A stretch of 7,153 bases of DNA from Pseudomonadota bacterium. Its GTDB lineage: Bacteria > Pseudomonadota > Gammaproteobacteria > Burkholderiales > Burkholderiaceae_C. The stretch is taken from NCBI GenBank assembly GCA_023415035.1, contig JAEZLX010000105.1, positions 1 to 7,153 of the forward strand. Direction: 5' to 3'. Made by a program: the position numbers and the translations under genes. Below are positions 1 to 5,042 of the stretch, in pieces. Below the pieces are notes generated by a model that saw only the letters and a list, made by a program, of their open reading frames with translations, was not told the origin of the DNA and did not search any database. Every line of letters begins with the position of its first letter. Positions within the stretch are counted from its first letter, which is position 1.

Positions 1-110
1 TTCCACAGGCGCACGTCGACCAGCCCACCCTCGAACGCGCGGCGGTTGATGCCGCACCTCAGGAAAGGCTCGAACAGTTCGGGGAACAGGGTGATGACGT
101 CAAAACGCAT
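1..110 (-). CDS. trmD: tRNA (guanine-N1-)-methyltransferase TrmD, 5' part only
   Basis: TrmD transfers a methyl group from SAM to G37 of tRNAs that read CNN codons, which prevents +1 frameshifting; it is cytoplasmic. Only the first 36 codons are here and the gene runs off the left edge. The protein starts MRFDVITLFPELFEPF and continues through GINRRAFEGGLVDVRLWN, the well-conserved N-terminus of the SPOUT-fold family. Start choice: ATG at 110-108 places the MRFDVITLFPE start where the family has it. An in-frame ATG at 131-129 would add seven residues not typical of the family. The gene lies 62 bp downstream of rimM on the same strand, the usual rpsP-rimM-trmD(-rplS) order. There is no strong Shine-Dalgarno before the start. 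The identification is secure despite the short piece because sequence and neighbours agree. Confidence 0.93.
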   Translation of the reverse strand, partial: MRFDVITLFPELFEPFLRCGINRRAFEGGLVDVRLW

Positions 111-137
111 GGCGGTATTGTCACACCCCATGTGCGG

Positions 138-151
138 CCGGCATCTGCCGG
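138..151 (-). other. small inverted repeat in the rimM-trmD gap
   Basis: CCGGC (138-142) and GCCGG (147-151) are perfect complements around a 4-nt loop, between the rimM stop codon and the trmD start. No U-run follows on the minus strand, so it is not an intrinsic terminator. In transcript it would be a short GC hairpin about 27 nt before the trmD start. It could modulate translation or processing, or be chance in GC-rich DNA. Confidence 0.3.
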
Positions 152-172
152 GGCACGCGGACGTCAGTCGTC

Positions 173-781
173 TCAGTAGTCTTTTTGCCAGTCGGCCGTG
201 ATGCGGCGCGCGGCAATATCGACCTTGTCAATGTAGGCATCGACAAACGGGATCATCCGCTCGGCCTTGCGCTCGCTTCCGTCCACGGTCTCTGTGCAGG
301 AGAGCACGAGCACGGAATGGGGCCCGGTGGGCATAAGATCCTGAACCACCCCCAGGTGCTCACCTTCGCGGTTGACCACCTCCAGGCCGATCAGGTCGAC
401 CCAGTAGTACTCACCCTCTTCCACCGGCGGGAAGTCGCTGCGTGGCACATGGATGCGGACACCCTTGAGCGATTCGGCCATGTTCCGGTCGGCCACACCT
501 TCCAGACGGACCACGACACCATCGCCGTGGAACTTGATGTCGGCCACCTTGACGTGGACAGGGCCGGCAAATGCCGAAAACCCCTTGCCGAAGCGCGCTT
601 CGGGGGGCAGCAGGTACCAGTCGGAACATTGGAACAGCGCCGTGGTATCGGCACTGTGGGGCTGGATGCGGACCCAGCCCTTGATGCCCCAGGCATCCAG
701 GAACCGCCCCAGCTCGACGGCGTCATCCGGCAGGGATGACGGCTCGAACGGCGAGCAGCTGGATGCTGGAGCGGTGCTCAA
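173..781 (-). CDS. rimM: ribosome maturation factor RimM
   Basis: RimM binds ribosomal protein S19 in the head of the 30S subunit and is needed for efficient 16S rRNA processing and assembly. The 202-residue protein has the usual two parts. The N-terminal RimM beta-barrel begins at VELGRFLDAWGIKGWVRIQ (residues 22-40). The PRC-barrel begins around GEYYWVDLIGLEVVN (123-137) and ends in the conserved IPFVDAYIDKVDIAARRI region (177-194). Length fits the family. The start is TTG (781-779), 28 bp after the rpsP stop: no ATG or GTG lies in frame between the rpsP end and the conserved domain, and no clear Shine-Dalgarno precedes it. The first ~20 residues are Ser/Pro-rich and look disordered, so the exact start is less certain than the product. 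It lies between rpsP and trmD, as expected. Confidence 0.95.
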   Translation of the reverse strand: MSTAPASSCSPFEPSSLPDDAVELGRFLDAWGIKGWVRIQPHSADTTALFQCSDWYLLPPEARFGKGFSAFAGPVHVKVADIKFHGDGVVVRLEGVADRNMAESLKGVRIHVPRSDFPPVEEGEYYWVDLIGLEVVNREGEHLGVVQDLMPTGPHSVLVLSCTETVDGSERKAERMIPFVDAYIDKVDIAARRITADWQKDY

Positions 782-809
782 CGCGATGATTGAGACAAGA
801 AGCCGGCGA

Positions 810-1064
810 TCAGGCTGCGGCCTTGGCGGCGCCCTGCTTGATCAGGCGGGCAACGGTGTCGGACGGCTGGGCGCCGACGCCCGTCCAGTAGGTCAGGCGG
901 TCCTGGGCGATGCGCAGGCTTTCGTCGCCGCCACGGGCCAGGGGGTTGTAGAAGCCGATGCGCTCGATGAAGCGGCCATCGCGGCGGTTGCGCTTGTCGG
1001 CAACCACGATGTTGTAGAACGGACGGCCCTTGGAGCCGCCGCGGGAGAGTCGAATGACGACCAT
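810..1064 (-). CDS. rpsP: 30S ribosomal protein S16
   Basis: S16 binds 16S rRNA early in 30S assembly and stabilises the 5' and central domains. The 84-residue protein MVVIRLSRGGSKGRPFYN... carries the hallmark S16 features: IRLSRGGSKGRPFYNIVVAD (4-23), RRDGRFIERIGFYNPLA (27-43) and DTVARLIKQG near the C-terminus. Length is normal. ATG at 1064 is preceded by a good Shine-Dalgarno, GAAGGA, at 1076-1071 with a 6-nt spacer. This contrasts with the weak starts of the downstream rimM and trmD. It is the first gene of the operon, with a promoter-like -10 box and a structured leader upstream on the same strand. Confidence 0.98.
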   Translation of the reverse strand: MVVIRLSRGGSKGRPFYNIVVADKRNRRDGRFIERIGFYNPLARGGDESLRIAQDRLTYWTGVGAQPSDTVARLIKQGAAKAAA

Positions 1065-1083
1065 GATTTATCCTTCGGGTGGT

Positions 1084-1119
1084 GGTTCCCGGAACCGGCA
1101 GGCTCTGCCCGCTGGAACC
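1084..1119 (-). promoter_or_regulatory. nested hairpin in the rpsP mRNA leader
   Basis: On the rpsP transcript this segment contains GGTTCC (1119-1114), then a small hairpin GGCAG-agc-CTGCC (1109-1097), then a second GGTTCC (1096-1091) and finally GGAACC (1089-1084). The last element can pair with either GGTTCC copy. Pairing with the distal copy gives a 6-bp outer stem around the inner hairpin. Pairing with the proximal copy gives a 4-bp stem with a 5-nt loop. The structure ends 7 nt before the Shine-Dalgarno (1076-1071). The base pairing is directly visible; a regulatory role, such as autoregulation of S16, is inference. Confidence 0.4.
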
Positions 1120-1186
1120 GGACTTCATTGCAGCGCCTGAGACACACGACTGACCACCCGGCCAGCGAAACGCTACAAAATCCGGC

Positions 1187-1192
1187 ATTATA
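1187..1192 (-). promoter_or_regulatory. -10 box of the rpsP-rimM-trmD promoter
   Basis: A perfect TATAAT reads on the minus strand at 1192-1187. Transcription would start near 1180, leaving a leader of about 115 nt before rpsP. No good TTGACA-like -35 lies 16-18 bp upstream. The best loose match is TGGAAC at 1217-1212 with a 19-bp gap. A TGAC directly before the -10 resembles an extended -10 but is one base out of register. The site lies in the only sizeable gap upstream of the operon, which supports it. Confidence 0.55.
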
Positions 1193-1229
1193 GTCAATCA
1201 GTGCGCCATTCGTTCCATTTTTTCCACCC

Positions 1230-1763
1230 ATGATCCAGATCCGTCCCAGCCGCGACGAGGATGTGGATGCCATTGCCCGCATCTACGGCCACCACGTGCT
1301 GCACAGCACCGCCACCTTCGAGATCACCGCGCCCTCCCCGGCCGAGATGGCCGCCCGCCGCGCCGACGTGCTCGGCAAGGGCCTTCCGTGGCTGGTGGCC
1401 GAGGTGGACGGCCGGGTGCTGGGCTTTGCCTATGCCAACTGGTTCAAGGCCCGCCCGGCTTACCGCTTCTCGGCCGAGGACTCGATCTACCTGGCACCTG
1501 AAGCGGCGGGCCAGGCCCTGGGCAGGCGTCTGCTGGCCGAACTGCTGGCGCTATGCGAGCAGGCGGGCATCCGCAAGGTCATCGCGGTGATCGGCGATTC
1601 GGGCAACGCCGCGTCGATCGGCCTGCACACATCCCTGGGCTTCACGCGCGTGGGGACGGTGCATGCCTGCGGCTGGAAGTTCGACCGCTGGCTCGACATC
1701 GTGATGATGGAAAAGCCCCTAGGGCCGGGCGACAGCCTCCCGCCCGTGGAGCGGCAGCCATGA
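1230..1763 (+). CDS. GNAT N-acetyltransferase, phosphinothricin/methionine-sulfoximine type
   Basis: The 177-residue protein matches the PAT/Bar/YncA (MddA) branch of the GNAT family, which acetylates the amino group of phosphinothricin, methionine sulfoximine or related amino acids using acetyl-CoA in the cytoplasm. Visible features are the N-terminal IRPSRDEDVDAIARIYGHHVLHSTATFE (4-31), the strand WLVAEVDGRVLGFAYAN (54-70), the SIYLAPEAAGQALGRRLL acetyl-CoA region (85-102), and the C-terminal GFTRVGTVHACGWKFDRWLDIVMMEK block typical of this branch. The pyrophosphate loop reads AGQALG (93-98), where most relatives have RGxGxG. ATG at 1230 has no obvious Shine-Dalgarno. The gene is divergent from rpsP, and its TGA overlaps the ATG of the next gene (ATGA, 1760-1763). 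Substrate cannot be told from sequence. Confidence 0.88.
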   Translation: MIQIRPSRDEDVDAIARIYGHHVLHSTATFEITAPSPAEMAARRADVLGKGLPWLVAEVDGRVLGFAYANWFKARPAYRFSAEDSIYLAPEAAGQALGRRLLAELLALCEQAGIRKVIAVIGDSGNAASIGLHTSLGFTRVGTVHACGWKFDRWLDIVMMEKPLGPGDSLPPVERQP

Positions 1764-2215
1764 GCCGCTCCCGCAACAAGACCCTGGCGACATGGCTGGC
1801 CCTGCTCGGTGGCACGCTGGGCCTGCACCGCTTTTACCTGCGCGGCCTGGGTGACTGGGTGGGCTGGCTGTACCCCATCGCCTCGGGTCTGGGATGGTGG
1901 GGCGTGGAGCGCTTCCAGGCGCTGGGACAGGACGACAAGCTTTCCTGGGTGCTGATCCCGTTCCTGGGTCTGTCGCTGTCGGCGGCCTGTCTCTCGGCCA
2001 TCGTGTACGGCCTGTCGGAGCGCGAGAAATGGAACGCACGCTACGCCGTTGCGGAAGGCGCCGACGCGCCGGCCGGCGCCACCCGCTGGGCGACCATCAT
2101 TGGCGTGGTGCTCTCGCTGCTGCTCGGGGCCACGGCCTTCATGGCCAGCCTGTCGTACAGCCTGCAGAACTACGTTCTCTACCAGATCGAGGAAGGCCGC
2201 AAGATCAGCCAGTGA
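1760..2215 (+). CDS. TM2-domain membrane protein
   Basis: A 151-residue inner-membrane protein of unknown function. Residues 7-39 fit the TM2 domain: KTLATWLALLGGTLGLHRFYLRG, including the characteristic G-x-H-R-F-Y-L turn (21-27) between two short helices, then the hydrophobic GDWVGWLYPIASGLGWW. Two further hydrophobic segments follow at about 62-85 and 109-132, so about four membrane helices in all. A charged loop (SEREKWNARY, 86-95) separates the last two. The start is ATG at 1760, overlapping the GNAT stop as ATGA. GGAG at 1748-1751 gives a suitably spaced ribosome binding site inside the GNAT gene. The frame is open further upstream, but that part is antiparallel-free shadow of the GNAT gene. 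The two genes are almost certainly translated from one mRNA. The 3' end overlaps the convergent AEC gene by 11 bp. Confidence 0.85.
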   Translation: MSRSRNKTLATWLALLGGTLGLHRFYLRGLGDWVGWLYPIASGLGWWGVERFQALGQDDKLSWVLIPFLGLSLSAACLSAIVYGLSEREKWNARYAVAEGADAPAGATRWATIIGVVLSLLLGATAFMASLSYSLQNYVLYQIEEGRKISQ

Positions 2216-3182
2216 CCACGTTCAGCGGGTTCAGCCAGGACATGACCAGCATCACCAGACTGATCGTGAACAGCGCTGCCATCGTGGAAACGCCCATGCT
2301 GGCCGTCGAGAGATCCTCGGCCACCTCGTAGCGCTGGGAAAACAGGTACACGTTGGCACCGATAGGCAGGGCACCAGCCAGCACCAGGACGGTCAGCGGC
2401 AGCCCACGGATGCCCCACAGCCATGCGCTTAACCCGACCAGCACGGGCAGAACAAGGTTTTTGACCAGGACAATCGCCAGCACGTCGCGCCAGTGCCCGC
2501 CCATGGACGTGCGCGCCAGACTGACGCCCACGAGCACCAGCGCCAGCGGGCCGAACGCGTTGCCCAGCAGCTGCAGCGGCCGGTCCACCACCGAGGGCAG
2601 ATCCCAACCGGTCTGGGCAAACAGCAATCCGGCCAGGATGGGCAGCGGCACCGGATGGATGATCGACCCCTTGATGGCCGAGGCGGCAGTGGCCAGCAGG
2701 TTCGGCGCACGGCCACCGGACTGACCGGCCTCACGCGCCACCACAAGCTCCAGCGTGACCGAACCGATGGTCAGCAGGATGAGCGCATGCACCGACACCA
2801 GCGTCAACAGCGTGACCAGTCCCTCCTGACCATAGGCCAGCCCGACCAGCACGATGCCGATCATCACCATGTTGGAAAAAGCCCCTGCAAGCGCCATCAC
2901 CACGCTGCGCCGATTGAAGCCGCGCATGGCGATGCTCACGACCAACAGGATGCCGGCCGCCATGAAATAGGCCAGCATGGGCCGCAGATCGACCTGCTCC
3001 AGATGCACCTGGCTCATGGTGCGAAACAGCAGCGCCGGCGTGAGGACCAGAAACACCAGATTGGACAGGTCCCGGACCGATTCACCCCTCACCCATTGCA
3101 TCCGCGCGGCCACGAAGCCGACCCCGATGAGCAGGAACACGGGGGTCAGGGAAACAAAGACGGGGTGCGCGGCCATGGACAT
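2205..3182 (-). CDS. AEC (auxin efflux carrier) family transporter
   Basis: A 325-residue hydrophobic protein with about ten membrane helices in two halves linked by a polar loop (about 148-165), the layout of bacterial AEC/BART-superfamily permeases. Family-like features are TPVFLLIGVGFVAARMQW in helix 1 (13-30), LVFLVLTPALLFR (42-54), GAFSNMVMIGIVLVGLAYG (100-118, corresponding to the family's FxN-G region), IIHPVPLPILAGLLFAQTG (174-192), FGPLALVLVGVSLA (210-223) and the C-terminal LAGALPIGANVYLFSQRY (268-285). Relatives move organic acids such as malonate or malate; the substrate here cannot be assigned. ATG at 3182 is used, with another ATG two codons later. No clear Shine-Dalgarno is present and a small hairpin sits just upstream. 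It lies 40 bp downstream of the small secreted protein on the same strand, so cotranscription is plausible. Confidence 0.88.
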   Translation of the reverse strand: MSMAAHPVFVSLTPVFLLIGVGFVAARMQWVRGESVRDLSNLVFLVLTPALLFRTMSQVHLEQVDLRPMLAYFMAAGILLVVSIAMRGFNRRSVVMALAGAFSNMVMIGIVLVGLAYGQEGLVTLLTLVSVHALILLTIGSVTLELVVAREAGQSGGRAPNLLATAASAIKGSIIHPVPLPILAGLLFAQTGWDLPSVVDRPLQLLGNAFGPLALVLVGVSLARTSMGGHWRDVLAIVLVKNLVLPVLVGLSAWLWGIRGLPLTVLVLAGALPIGANVYLFSQRYEVAEDLSTASMGVSTMAALFTISLVMLVMSWLNPLNVVTG

Positions 3183-3222
3183 GGTGGCCGATCTTATCGG
3201 GCCGAGCCGTCCCCCGCCGGGA

Positions 3223-3462
3223 TCAGTGGCTGTGACGCATCCCGCAGTGCTTGCCCAGAGCCAGCCCCTTGCAGGCGGCCTGCAGTTCCTTCAGGCAGAT
3301 TTTTTCGTCCTTGCCCGATTCCAGGCACCTGGCGGCCGCCTCGTGGGCCGCGGCCATGGCACGGTGCTTCTGTATGTCCTGCTGGCGCTCCTGCTCGGAA
3401 TGCTGGGCCATCGCAGGCAGAGCCACCAGGGCAGCCAGCCACAAAACTCGTTTGAGGTTCAT
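3223..3462 (-). CDS. small secreted Cys/His-rich protein, function unknown
   Basis: A 79-residue protein with a clear Sec signal peptide: MNLKRVLWLAALVALPAMA, positive start, hydrophobic core, and an A-M-A (17-19) cleavage motif before Q20. The mature ~60 residues are charged and helix-prone, with four cysteines (46, 56, 64, 73; spacing C-x9-C-x7-C-x8-C) and six histidines (21, 33, 40, 72, 77, 79), three of them in the tail KHCGMRHSH. ATG at 3462 has a strong ribosome binding site (AAAGGAG at 3476-3470, 7-nt spacer), the best in the window. I do not assign it to a named family. The four cysteines could form two disulfides in a helical hairpin in the periplasm, or bind metal with the His tail. 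It lies 62 bp downstream of the Fur-family gene and 40 bp upstream of the transporter. Coding status is well supported by signal peptide, ribosome binding site and fit between neighbours. Confidence 0.82.
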   Translation of the reverse strand: MNLKRVLWLAALVALPAMAQHSEQERQQDIQKHRAMAAAHEAAARCLESGKDEKICLKELQAACKGLALGKHCGMRHSH

Positions 3463-3524
3463 CGTTCAACTCCTTTCAAAAAAACGAACGTTGAGGGCTT
3501 CGCTTTGATACCGAGGAAGTCCCG

Positions 3525-4031
3525 TCAGGCATGGGTCGCGTCCGCCGCCGAAGCACCATCGCAATCGGCGCAGATGCCGTGAATCGCCAGTTCCGCCCAC
3601 GTGCCCCGGTGCCCCTGCCTGACCAGACGGTCCAGGAGATCGCTCGCCCATGCCCGCGCTTCGCTGCCTGCGCTGTCCAGCCACAGGCTGCGGTGGCAGC
3701 GATCGCACTCGAACCTCGGCGCCCGTAGCCGCTCGCCGGCATCATCGGCCCGGGCCAGTGCGAAGTGCCAGCTGCGCGACTCCTGACCGGTCTGCCGGCG
3801 CAGCACACCGCAGGCCACCAGCCGGTCAAGCAGGCGGTACAGCGTCACGCGGTTGACGGTCACGCCCCGGGCCTGCACCAGCGAAGCCACCTGCGTGTGC
3901 GTCAGCACGGCATCCGGCGCCCCCAGGAAGAGGCCGAGCACCACCCGCGTCGCCAGCGTGCGGCGCAGGCCGGCCGCGGCCATGCGGGCCACGATGGGGG
4001 CGGGAAGACGGGCCGCGGAGGTGTCGGTCAT
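3525..4031 (-). CDS. Fur-family transcriptional regulator, atypical sensing site
   Basis: The 168-residue protein has the Fur-family plan. A winged helix (about 20-92) includes TRVVLGLFL, THTQVASLV and the recognition region VNRVTLYRLLDRLVACGVL (59-77). The dimerisation domain follows. Two CxxC pairs, FECDRC (107-112) and HGICADC (151-157), match the structural zinc site. The His-rich stretch that normally precedes the first CxxC (HHDH in E. coli Fur) reads RAPR here (103-106), so the usual regulatory metal ligands appear absent. Start: ATG at 4031 is preferred. An in-frame ATG at 4082 would add 17 residues that are read from inside the 23-bp palindrome. The ribosome binding site is weak. It could be a zinc-type (Zur) regulator or a divergent Fur paralogue, so no symbol is given. 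It is divergent from the EamA exporter. Confidence 0.85.
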   Translation of the reverse strand: MTDTSAARLPAPIVARMAAAGLRRTLATRVVLGLFLGAPDAVLTHTQVASLVQARGVTVNRVTLYRLLDRLVACGVLRRQTGQESRSWHFALARADDAGERLRAPRFECDRCHRSLWLDSAGSEARAWASDLLDRLVRQGHRGTWAELAIHGICADCDGASAADATHA

Positions 4032-4062
4032 GGCGGATGGGATCGGTGGAAAAGCAGCGATA

Positions 4063-4085
4063 TTAACGCAACAAAGTTGCATTAA
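4063..4085. promoter_or_regulatory. 23-bp inverted repeat, probable Fur-family operator
   Basis: TTAACGCAAC (4063-4072) and GTTGCATTAA (4076-4085) are 10-bp inverted arms matching at 9 of 10 positions around the spacer AAA. It sits 31 bp upstream of the Fur-family start and 87 bp upstream of the EamA start, in an A+T-rich island within otherwise GC-rich DNA. Size and symmetry suit a dimeric winged-helix repressor. The obvious candidate is the adjacent regulator acting on itself and perhaps on the exporter. The sequence differs from the E. coli Fur box. Confidence 0.6.
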
Positions 4086-4172
4086 AAACCTGTCAATCTG
4101 TCACCCCCGCGCGAACGCCGGAAAGGCGTCTCACGTAAACTGGCCGGACCACTTTCCCGCACCTGCATCACC

Positions 4173-5042
4173 TTGCCCTTTTCCCATCTGCTCCTGGCCC
4201 TGGCTGTCGTCGCTGTCTGGGGCACCAATTTCGTGGTGATCCGCTGGGGACTGGACGGCCTGCCACCCTTCCTGTTTGCCACCCTGCGCTTCGCGTTCTC
4301 GGCCCTGCCCTGGCTGCTGTTCGTGCCACGACCCAAGGTCGGCTGGCGACCGATGGCGGCCTTTGGAATCCTGCTGGGCGTGGGTCAGTTCGGCCTGCTG
4401 TTCCTCGCCATGCGCGGCAGCATTTCGCCGGGCATGGCCTCGCTGGTGGTGCAAATGCAGGTGTTCTTCACCATCGGGCTGGCGCTGATGCTGATGAAGG
4501 AGAAGGTGCGGCCCTACCAGCTCACCGGGCTGGCGCTGGCCGTGTGCGGTCTGGCGCTGATCGGATCGCACCTGGATGCCACCGTCACGGCCCTGGGTGT
4601 CGTGCTGGTGCTGGGCGCGGGTTTTTGCTGGGCATGCGCGAACCTGGTGATCAAGCAGATCGGGCAGGTCAACATGCTGCACTTCATGGTCTGGAGCAGC
4701 GTCTTCGCCGTGCCGCCCCTGCTGGCGCTCTCGCTGCTGCTAGAAGGGCCGGCCGCCATTGGCCAGGCGCTGGCAGGCGCCGACACCGTCATCTGGGCCA
4801 GCGTGCTGTGGCAGGCCATCGGCAACACGCTGTTCGGCTACGGCGCATGGAACTGGCTGCTGGCGCGCCACCCTGCGGCCTCGGTGGCGCCGACCGCCCT
4901 GCTGGTGCCAGTTTTCGGCATGGGCTCATCCGCCCTCATGCTGGGCGAAGCCATGCCGGCGTGGAAGCTGCAGGCCGGCGCGCTGGTGCTCACCGGCCTG
5001 GCGGTGATCATTTTCTGGCCAAGGCTGCGAAAGTCCGCCTGA
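4173..5042 (+). CDS. EamA-type DMT-superfamily exporter
   Basis: A 289-residue inner-membrane protein with about ten helices in two repeated EamA domains (about 6-130 and 140-284). Characteristic features are LALAVVAVWGTNFVVIRWGL (8-27), the PPFLFATLRF turn (31-40), GMASLVVQMQVFFTIGLALMLMKEKV (87-112) and the matching second-half PTALLVPVFGMGSSALMLGEAM. The best-known relative in style is E. coli EamA (YdeD), an exporter of cysteine pathway metabolites; the substrate here is not proven. The start is TTG at 4173. No ATG or GTG occurs in frame nearby upstream, and the first internal ATG would delete two helices. No clear Shine-Dalgarno is seen. It is divergent from the Fur-family gene, and its last 35 bp overlap the convergent msrA gene. 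Confidence 0.87.
   Translation: MPFSHLLLALAVVAVWGTNFVVIRWGLDGLPPFLFATLRFAFSALPWLLFVPRPKVGWRPMAAFGILLGVGQFGLLFLAMRGSISPGMASLVVQMQVFFTIGLALMLMKEKVRPYQLTGLALAVCGLALIGSHLDATVTALGVVLVLGAGFCWACANLVIKQIGQVNMLHFMVWSSVFAVPPLLALSLLLEGPAAIGQALAGADTVIWASVLWQAIGNTLFGYGAWNWLLARHPAASVAPTALLVPVFGMGSSALMLGEAMPAWKLQAGALVLTGLAVIIFWPRLRKSA

Noticed and set aside
185..1193. Open frames on the plus strand across rimM and rpsP
   Set aside because: They are antisense shadows of two firmly identified genes and show no recognisable domain or ribosome binding site.
2493..3455. A long open frame on the plus strand opposite the AEC transporter and the small secreted protein
   Set aside because: Its translation is His/Gln/Arg-rich low-complexity sequence typical of antisense reading of GC-rich membrane-protein codons, while the minus-strand frames encode recognisable families.
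3223..3462. Homology of the secreted mini-protein to mitochondrial twin CX9C (CHCH) proteins
   Set aside because: Only the spacing is similar (x9 and x8), the protein is bacterial and exported by a Sec signal; common ancestry is not supported, only a possible similar fold.
3478..3504. A T7 run on the minus strand after the Fur-family stop, considered as an intrinsic terminator
   Set aside because: Only a 4-bp CGAA/TTCG stem with a large loop precedes it, and the run is immediately followed by the strong ribosome binding site of the next gene.
4032..4082. A 17-residue N-terminal extension of the Fur-family protein from ATG at 4082
   Set aside because: It would be encoded largely by the palindromic operator and lacks a family counterpart; ATG at 4031 gives a normal N-terminus.
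4091..4096. A perfect TTGACA on the minus strand upstream of the Fur-family gene
   Set aside because: No -10-like hexamer lies 16-18 bp downstream; the nearest AT-rich match is about 24 bp away, so it was not called as a promoter, though a regulated promoter with odd spacing remains possible.
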